From: CALNYS01 sp964639935
GTDB taxonomy: Bacteria > Planctomycetota > Phycisphaerae > Phycisphaerales > UBA1924
Direction: 5' to 3'
Assembly (NCBI GenBank): GCA_964639935.1
Contig: CAZXGT010000030.1
Coordinates: 1-19,766, forward strand
Length of the DNA stretch: 19,766 bases
Shown here: positions 15,160-19,766 of the stretch, piece by piece
Numbering within the stretch: position 1 is the first letter of the stretch
Layout of the letters: each line of letters begins with the position of its first letter
Translations under genes and position numbers: made by a program
Notes under the pieces: generated by a model
Seen by the model: only the letters and a program-made list of their open reading frames with translations
What the model was told of the DNA's origin: nothing
The model's database searches: none

Positions 15160-15857
15160 CGAGCAGCCGATGCGACATCGACTGGAACGGCGTTCGCCTC
15201 ACGCTTCTCGCTGATAGAGCCGTGTACCGAAACGACGTGCGCACGCTCTACATCGCCGATCTGCATCTCGGCAAGCCCGAACACTTCCGCGCCGGCGGAG
15301 CTCCCGTGCCCGAAGAGGTCACCCGCCGGGATCTCGACCGCCTCACGGTTCTCATCGAGGGCCTCGGCGCCGAGCAGCTCCTGATCCTCGGCGATCTCTT
15401 CCACGCGCCCCTCTGCCCCGCGGGGGAAACAGCAACGCAGCTCATGGCGTGGCGCCGATCCTGCCCAAACCTCGACGTGGCGCTCGTTCGCGGAAACCAC
15501 GACCGATGGACCCGCCGCCTCGAGCGTGACTTCGCCATCAAGGACCTCGGTCATCGTGCCGATCACAAAGGACTCACGCTCGTCCACGATCCCGCCCACG
15601 CGCCCCCCGACGCGCCCACCCTTGCCGGGCACATCCACCCCGCGATCCGCCTCGGCGGGCGCTTCGGTCCGAGCCCCGCCTCCCTCCGCGCCGCATGCTT
15701 CTGGTTCGCCAACCGCGTCGCCGTGCTCCCCGCCTTCGGCCTTTTCACCGGCATGAAACTCGTCCGCATCGAGCCGCATCATCACGCCTTCATCACCAAC
15801 GGTGAAGCTGTTGTCGATGTCACCGGAGCCGTCGCACGCCGCCGAACCGCCGTCTGA
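15156..15857 (+). CDS. pdeM: Ligase-associated metallophosphoesterase PdeM
   Basis: A 233-aa calcineurin-like metallophosphoesterase. All binuclear metal motifs are present: ADLHLGK (D35, H37), LGDLFH (D80), RGNHD (N114, H115, D116), VHDP (H144) and GHIHP (H159, H161). Known family members are putative nucleases/phosphodiesterases encoded with the ligase, exonuclease and Lhr-Core helicase genes. The GTG start overlaps the helicase stop by 4 bases (GTGA), with GAGG 8 bases upstream, completing the four-gene operon. A 52-base gap without an obvious hairpin follows, then the SDR gene on the same strand. Confidence 0.92.
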   Translation: MTSSRCDIDWNGVRLTLLADRAVYRNDVRTLYIADLHLGKPEHFRAGGAPVPEEVTRRDLDRLTVLIEGLGAEQLLILGDLFHAPLCPAGETATQLMAWRRSCPNLDVALVRGNHDRWTRRLERDFAIKDLGHRADHKGLTLVHDPAHAPPDAPTLAGHIHPAIRLGGRFGPSPASLRAACFWFANRVAVLPAFGLFTGMKLVRIEPHHHAFITNGEAVVDVTGAVARRRTAV

Positions 15858-15909
15858 ATCGACCGCCCGTCTCCCGCCGAACCCGCAAACAATGAACGGA
15901 AGGGCGCGC

Positions 15910-17379
15910 ATGAAGATCTTCCTGACCGGCGCCACGGGATACATCGGCGGGCGTCTGGCTCCGCGTCTGCTCGAGGCGGGCCACTCGCTCAGGTGCCTTA
16001 GTCGGAGCCCGCGCAAGCTCCATGACGAGCCATGGTCGCGGCGCGACGACGTCGAGCTCGTCGAGGGCGACATCTCCGACGTCGACGAACTCGCTGCAAA
16101 GATGCAAGGGTGTGATGTCGCCTACTACCTCGTTCACTCGATGGTGTCCGCCGGCGGAGACTACGCGGAGAAGGACCGCCGGCTCGCGCGAACCTTCGCG
16201 AGCGCCGCGGAACAGGCCGGCGTCAAGCGAATCATCTATCTCGGCGGTCTCGGCGAAATGGGTGAGGAACTCTCCGCGCACCTCCGGTCCCGACGGGAGG
16301 TCGAGGAGATCCTCGCCGAGTCCGCGGTTCCGCTCACCAGTTTCCGCGCCGCGATGATCATCGGGTCCGGCTCGGCTTCTTTCGAGATTCTCCGCTATCT
16401 CGTAGAACGACTCCCGGTCATGCTCACCCCGCGGTGGGTGCGGACCGAGAGCCAGCCCATCGCCGTCCGCAACGTCCTCCACTACCTCGTGGCCTGCCTC
16501 GACGTCCCCGAGACCGCCGGTCGAAAGCTCGACATCGGCGGGCCAGACGTCGTCACCTACCGCCGGCTCATGCGAATCATGCAGGAGGAGCGCGGCCTCC
16601 CCAAGCGGCTGATCATCCCCGTCCCCGTGCTCACGCCGAAACTCAGCTCGCTGTGGATCCACCTCGTCACGCCGATCTCAAGCCGCATCGCCCGCCCTCT
16701 CGCCGAAGGGCTCAAGAATCGCGTCGTTGTCGAGAACCACGACGCTGAGCGACTCATGCCCCAACGCCTGCTCACCTGCCGCGAGGCCATCGCCGCGGCC
16801 CTGGGCAAGCTCGCCGCCGCCGACGTTGAGACCTCCTGGTCCGACGCCGGCGAGATCCCCACCGACCCCGACTGGGCCGGCGGAAAGACCTTCGTCGACG
16901 CTCGCTCCCGTGAGGTCGCCGCCTCTGCAGAAGCCGTCTTCACCGCCTGCTGCCGCATCGGCGGCGGACGCGGCTACCACTCCGCCGACTTCCTCTGGAC
17001 CCTCCGCGGCGTGATGGACCGCGTCATCGGGGGGCCCGGCCTCAGGCGAGGGCGACGCGACCCGGAGGAGATCGCCTACGGCGACGCCATCGACTTCTGG
17101 CGCGTCACCGGCATCGAGGAGGGCCGACTTCTCGAGCTCCGCGCCGAGATGAAGGTACCGGGCGTCGCCACGCTCACCTTCGAGATGGAGCCCCGAGGCG
17201 ACGACCGCTGCGTTCTTACCCAAACCGCTCGCTTCAAGCCCAAGGGCCTCTTCGGACTCGCCTACTGGTACGGCGTCGTCCCGCTTCACGGCATCGTCTT
17301 CAACGCCATGCTCGCCGGCATCGCCAACGAGGCCGAGGAGCACGTCACCCGCGCCGAGGCCGGGGCCGCCGCCGGCTGA
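15910..17379 (+). CDS. SDR-family NAD(P)-binding protein with C-terminal DUF2867 domain
   Basis: A 489-aa two-domain protein. Residues 1-~300 are an atypical short-chain dehydrogenase: TGATGYIGG (6-14) is the dinucleotide-binding loop, D54 lies in EGDISDVDEL, and the usual Tyr-x-x-x-Lys catalytic pair is not evident, as in NDUFA9-like members. Residues ~325-475 match DUF2867 (FVDARSREV..., the SRPBCC-like part), and 449-470 is hydrophobic (LAYWYGVVPLHGIVFNAML). Substrate unknown. I chose the ATG at 15910, with GGAAGG 6 bases upstream, over the in-frame ATG at 15892 and the frame opening at 15802, which overlaps pdeM. It follows pdeM by 52 bases and could be read through from the repair operon; no known family role links it to DNA repair. 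Confidence 0.87.
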   Translation: MKIFLTGATGYIGGRLAPRLLEAGHSLRCLSRSPRKLHDEPWSRRDDVELVEGDISDVDELAAKMQGCDVAYYLVHSMVSAGGDYAEKDRRLARTFASAAEQAGVKRIIYLGGLGEMGEELSAHLRSRREVEEILAESAVPLTSFRAAMIIGSGSASFEILRYLVERLPVMLTPRWVRTESQPIAVRNVLHYLVACLDVPETAGRKLDIGGPDVVTYRRLMRIMQEERGLPKRLIIPVPVLTPKLSSLWIHLVTPISSRIARPLAEGLKNRVVVENHDAERLMPQRLLTCREAIAAALGKLAAADVETSWSDAGEIPTDPDWAGGKTFVDARSREVAASAEAVFTACCRIGGGRGYHSADFLWTLRGVMDRVIGGPGLRRGRRDPEEIAYGDAIDFWRVTGIEEGRLLELRAEMKVPGVATLTFEMEPRGDDRCVLTQTARFKPKGLFGLAYWYGVVPLHGIVFNAMLAGIANEAEEHVTRAEAGAAAG

Positions 17380-17388
17380 TCGCGTCGC

Positions 17389-17394
17389 TACCAT
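17389..17394 (+). promoter_or_regulatory. TACCAT -10 box ahead of recQ
   Basis: TACCAT ends 7 bases before the recQ ATG, inside the 22-base gap after the SDR stop. No SD precedes the ATG. GCTACCATC and its distance to the start are identical to those of the ABC exporter (6278-6286). This suggests recQ has its own leaderless transcript in addition to possible read-through. No good -35 is seen. Confidence 0.42.
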
Positions 17395-17401
17395 CGACCG
17401 C

Positions 17402-19219
17402 ATGGGCACGGAAGCCGCCGCCGACCGCCGAACGCTCGACGCTCTCCAGCGCTACTGGGGCTTCGAGTCGCTCCGCCCGCTTCAGGACGAGGCCGTGCGC
17501 GCCGCCCTCGACGGCCGCGACTCCATGGTCGTTCTGCCCACCGGCGGCGGCAAGAGCCTCTGCTACCAGCTTCCAGCCGTTATCACCGGCCAGACGCACG
17601 TCGTCGTGTCTCCCCTGATCTCGCTCATGAAAGACCAGGTCGACGCCCTGCGAGCCTGCGGCGTGCCCGCGGTCGCTCTGCACTCGGGTCTGACCACCGA
17701 TGAAACGGCCGAGGCCGAACGCGCGATCGAGGCCGGCGAGGTCAGGCTCGTGTACGCCGCGCCCGAGCGTCTGATGACCACCAGAACCACGAGCCTCCTC
17801 CGCCGCGCTGGGATCGGCGCCGTCGTCATTGACGAGGCTCATTGCATCAGCCACTGGGGACACGACTTTCGCCCGGAGTACCGCCGCCTTACCGATCTCA
17901 AGCGCGCCTTCCCGGGCGCCCCCTGGCGGGCCTTCACCGCCACCGCCACCGACCGGGTCCGAGAGGACGTCATCGCCCAGCTCGGGCTGTCCGACCCCGT
18001 CGTGCTCGTGGGCGACTGCGACCGCGCCAATCTCACCTACCGCGTCACGCCGCGCACCGACGCCAGAGCGCAGCTCATTGAAGCGATCAAGCGACACGAG
18101 AACGAGGCGGTCATCGTCTACACGCTCAGCCGCAAGGAGGCCGAGCAGACCGCGGAGTACCTCACAAGCCGGGGCGTCGACGCCGCGGCCTATCACGCCG
18201 GCTTCGACGCAAAGAAGCGCCAGCGCATCCAGGATCGCTTCATGCAGGAGCGCTGCAACGTCATCGTCGCCACCGTCGCCTTCGGCATGGGCGTCGACCG
18301 CTCCGACGTGCGCTGCGTCATCCACACCACGATGCCAAAGTCCATCGAGCACTACCAGCAGGAAGCCGGCCGCGCCGGGCGCGACGGCCTCCCCGCCGAG
18401 TGCGTCCTCCTCTACTCCTCCGCCGACGCCGCCCGCTGGCGACGCCTCATGGATCGCTCCGCCGCCGAAGCGGGCGAGGAGGGACCGCCCGAGCATCAGC
18501 TCGAGCTGCTCCGCCACATGCAGCGGTTCTGCTCCTCGATGCGATGCCGACACGCGCAACTCGCCGCCTACTTCGGGCAGAGCGTCGCCGAGCCCTGCGG
18601 CGCCTGCGACGTCTGCCTCGACGAGAACGAGCTGGCGCCCGAGCCCAAGCTCGTCGCGCAGAAGATCCTCTCCGCCGTCGCCCGGCTCGAGAGCCGCTTC
18701 GGGGCGGCCCACGTCGTCTCCGTCCTGCGCGGCTCCGCGTCAGAGAAGATCCGGCGCATGGGCCACGACCAGCTCTCCGTCCACGGACTCATGCGCGAGA
18801 CCCCGACCCCCGTACTCCAGAGCTACGTCGATCAGCTCGTCGACCTCGGCGCTCTCGGGCGCACCGAGGGCGATCGCCCGATCGTCCATCTGACGGACGA
18901 TTCGCTCGAGTTTCTCCGCGGCCGGCGCGAGGTCGCTCTCCGCAAGCCCAGGGTGGTCGAGACCGGGCGCCCCAGGCGAGAGGCCGACTGGCACGGCGTC
19001 GACGCGGATCTCTTCGAGCAGCTCCGCGCGCTCCGCCGGGAGATCGCAGCCGAAAGCGGCGTCCCCGCCTACATCATCTTCGGCGACGACACGCTCCGAG
19101 AACTCGCCCGCCACAAGCCCCGCACGCGCGATGAGATGCTCCGCATCAGAGGCATCGGTCAACGGAAGCTCGACGAGTACGGCGACGCGTTCCTCTCGCG
19201 GCTCCAGCGCGACGGCTGA
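17402..19219 (+). CDS. recQ: ATP-dependent DNA helicase RecQ
   Basis: A 605-aa 3'-to-5' helicase, essentially the same length as E. coli RecQ (609), acting in recombination and stalled-fork repair. Residues ~14-340 are the helicase core: motif 0 WGFESLRPLQ (19-28), Walker A LPTGGGKS (45-52), DEAH (144-147), the aromatic-rich loop SHWGHDFRPEY (150-160), TATAT (179-183) and QEAGRAGRDG (320-329). The RQC zinc module uses C382, C399, C402 and C405 (RC...PCGACDVC), followed by the winged helix. An HRDC domain closes the protein (~524-602, with RGIGQRKLDEYG). All domains are complete. It starts 22 bases after the SDR gene, without an SD but with a TACCAT box. A hairpin follows the stop codon. Confidence 0.96.
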   Translation: MGTEAAADRRTLDALQRYWGFESLRPLQDEAVRAALDGRDSMVVLPTGGGKSLCYQLPAVITGQTHVVVSPLISLMKDQVDALRACGVPAVALHSGLTTDETAEAERAIEAGEVRLVYAAPERLMTTRTTSLLRRAGIGAVVIDEAHCISHWGHDFRPEYRRLTDLKRAFPGAPWRAFTATATDRVREDVIAQLGLSDPVVLVGDCDRANLTYRVTPRTDARAQLIEAIKRHENEAVIVYTLSRKEAEQTAEYLTSRGVDAAAYHAGFDAKKRQRIQDRFMQERCNVIVATVAFGMGVDRSDVRCVIHTTMPKSIEHYQQEAGRAGRDGLPAECVLLYSSADAARWRRLMDRSAAEAGEEGPPEHQLELLRHMQRFCSSMRCRHAQLAAYFGQSVAEPCGACDVCLDENELAPEPKLVAQKILSAVARLESRFGAAHVVSVLRGSASEKIRRMGHDQLSVHGLMRETPTPVLQSYVDQLVDLGALGRTEGDRPIVHLTDDSLEFLRGRREVALRKPRVVETGRPRREADWHGVDADLFEQLRALRREIAAESGVPAYIIFGDDTLRELARHKPRTRDEMLRIRGIGQRKLDEYGDAFLSRLQRDG

Positions 19220-19225
19220 CTTTCC

Positions 19226-19251
19226 GGTTGGACCCGCGCTTCTGTCCAGCC
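19226..19251 (+). terminator. Hairpin just after recQ
   Basis: GGTTGGAC (19226-19233) pairs with GTCCAGCC (19244-19251), an 8-bp stem with one G-T pair and a 10-base loop, beginning 6 bases after the recQ stop. No T-run follows, so it is at best a weak or factor-assisted terminator. Confidence 0.35.
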
Positions 19252-19270
19252 ATACTGCGACGTTGCAACA

Positions 19271-19766
19271 CGCCACCGAGATCCCGGAGATGTATTCCAG
19301 CGGCTCGACAGCGCCGGCGTCAAGCAGTGGGGGGAGTCGGGCCTCCTCGTCAGCGACAACCCCATGGGCTCATCCACCGTCGACTACGACCTGACGACCG
19401 ACGCCGACGGCAACGCCTTTCTCGCGTTCTCCGACATTCGCGCCGGCGGCGACCTCGACGTCTACGCCTAGCTCATCGCCCCCGACGCCTCGCTTCTCTG
19501 GGGACCAAATGGGGTCGCTGTCTCCGACAACGATGATCTCGAACCCGCCCCGAGCGTCGTCGCAACGACCGACGGCCAGTGCGTCGTCGTCTGGCCCAAT
19601 CTCGACGCCGGGCGGCTCCTGCTTCAGCGGTTCGACGCCGCCGGCGCGCGGCAGTGGGGGGCCAGCGGCCTCCAGCTCCTCCCCCTTGATTCCTCGCCCT
19701 CGTCCGCCCCGGTCGCCGCCGAAATCAACGGAGACCCCGTTTTCGCCTCGCTCGAGGGCGGCGCCG
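19271..19766 (+). pseudogene. Fragment of a repeat (beta-propeller-like) protein with in-frame stop; extends past window edge
   Basis: This frame, which happens to be the recQ frame after its stop, encodes tandem units of 52-57 residues. The unit starts read VFQRLDSAGVKQWGESG (from 19292), VYA-stop-LIAPDASLLWG (from 19460) and LLQRFDAAGARQWGASG (from 19619). Each contains a DADGNAFLAFSD- or TDGQCVVVWP-like strand, typical of secreted repeat proteins with a probable beta-propeller fold. The first unit has no start codon or signal peptide upstream. A TAG at 19469-19471 interrupts unit 2 exactly where units 1 and 3 have CAG. After the TAG the frame is open to the edge but has no usable start. 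It is most likely the remains of a larger extracellular protein gene. A sequencing error at one base cannot be excluded. Confidence 0.6.

Noticed and set aside
15802..15909. Upstream extension of the SDR gene overlapping pdeM
   Set aside because: No conserved residues; the Rossmann strand MKIFLTGATGYIGG begins at 15910 behind a good SD.
14619..16073. 484-codon minus-strand frame opposite helicase, pdeM and SDR
   Set aside because: Composition typical of antisense GC-rich frames; it spans three well-supported plus-strand genes.
1..19766. CRISPR arrays, tRNA/rRNA genes, insertion sequences, prophage or toxin-antitoxin genes
   Set aside because: Looked for direct repeats with spacers, tRNA-like stem series, transposase motifs and small paired genes; none could be supported.

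Overview
The window is a dense, GC-rich bacterial chromosome segment with short gaps, GTG starts, 1- to 4-base start/stop overlaps and few Shine-Dalgarno (SD) sites at first genes of transcripts. Gene content, codon bias and the propeller-repeat remnant at the right edge would suit a planctomycete (perhaps Phycisphaerae), but no rRNA or taxonomic marker is present, so this is a weak inference. No tRNA, rRNA, CRISPR array, transposase or phage gene was seen.

Left (1-2430, minus strand): a methionine/one-carbon operon, metF followed 11 bases later by metH, which runs off the left edge. The 5' leader of metF carries a SAM-I-clan riboswitch directly downstream of a promoter with a perfect TTGACA -35 box, so both genes probably respond to S-adenosylmethionine. 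Divergent from it is a six-TM voltage-gated-type K+ channel with a C-terminal zinc ribbon (2493-3353, plus).

Centre-left (3311-6173, minus strand): a three-gene sulfide-detoxification operon joined by ATGA and GTGA overlaps. It encodes a CstB-like persulfide dioxygenase/pseudorhodanese/rhodanese fusion, a membrane-anchored rhodanese and a TauE/SafE anion exporter. Then come an MsbA-like ABC exporter (plus) and, convergent to it, a group II PLP decarboxylase of the glutamate/cysteine-sulfinate type (minus). A nested inverted repeat lies between their ends.

Right (9951-15857, plus strand): a complete four-gene 'ligase-associated' DNA repair operon, namely a metallo-beta-lactamase-fold exonuclease, an ATP-dependent DNA ligase, an Lhr-Core-type DEXH helicase and the PdeM metallophosphoesterase. 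All genes overlap by 1 or 4 bases. An SDR/DUF2867 protein and a full-length RecQ helicase follow on the same strand, making this a DNA repair neighbourhood.

The last ~500 bases hold a decayed fragment of a repeat protein (beta-propeller-like) with an in-frame TAG where sister repeats have CAG.

The best candidates for follow-up are the variant SAM riboswitch lacking an obvious kink-turn, a recurring TAnnAT box 5-7 bases ahead of SD-less start codons (leaderless transcription), and the repair cluster next to recQ.
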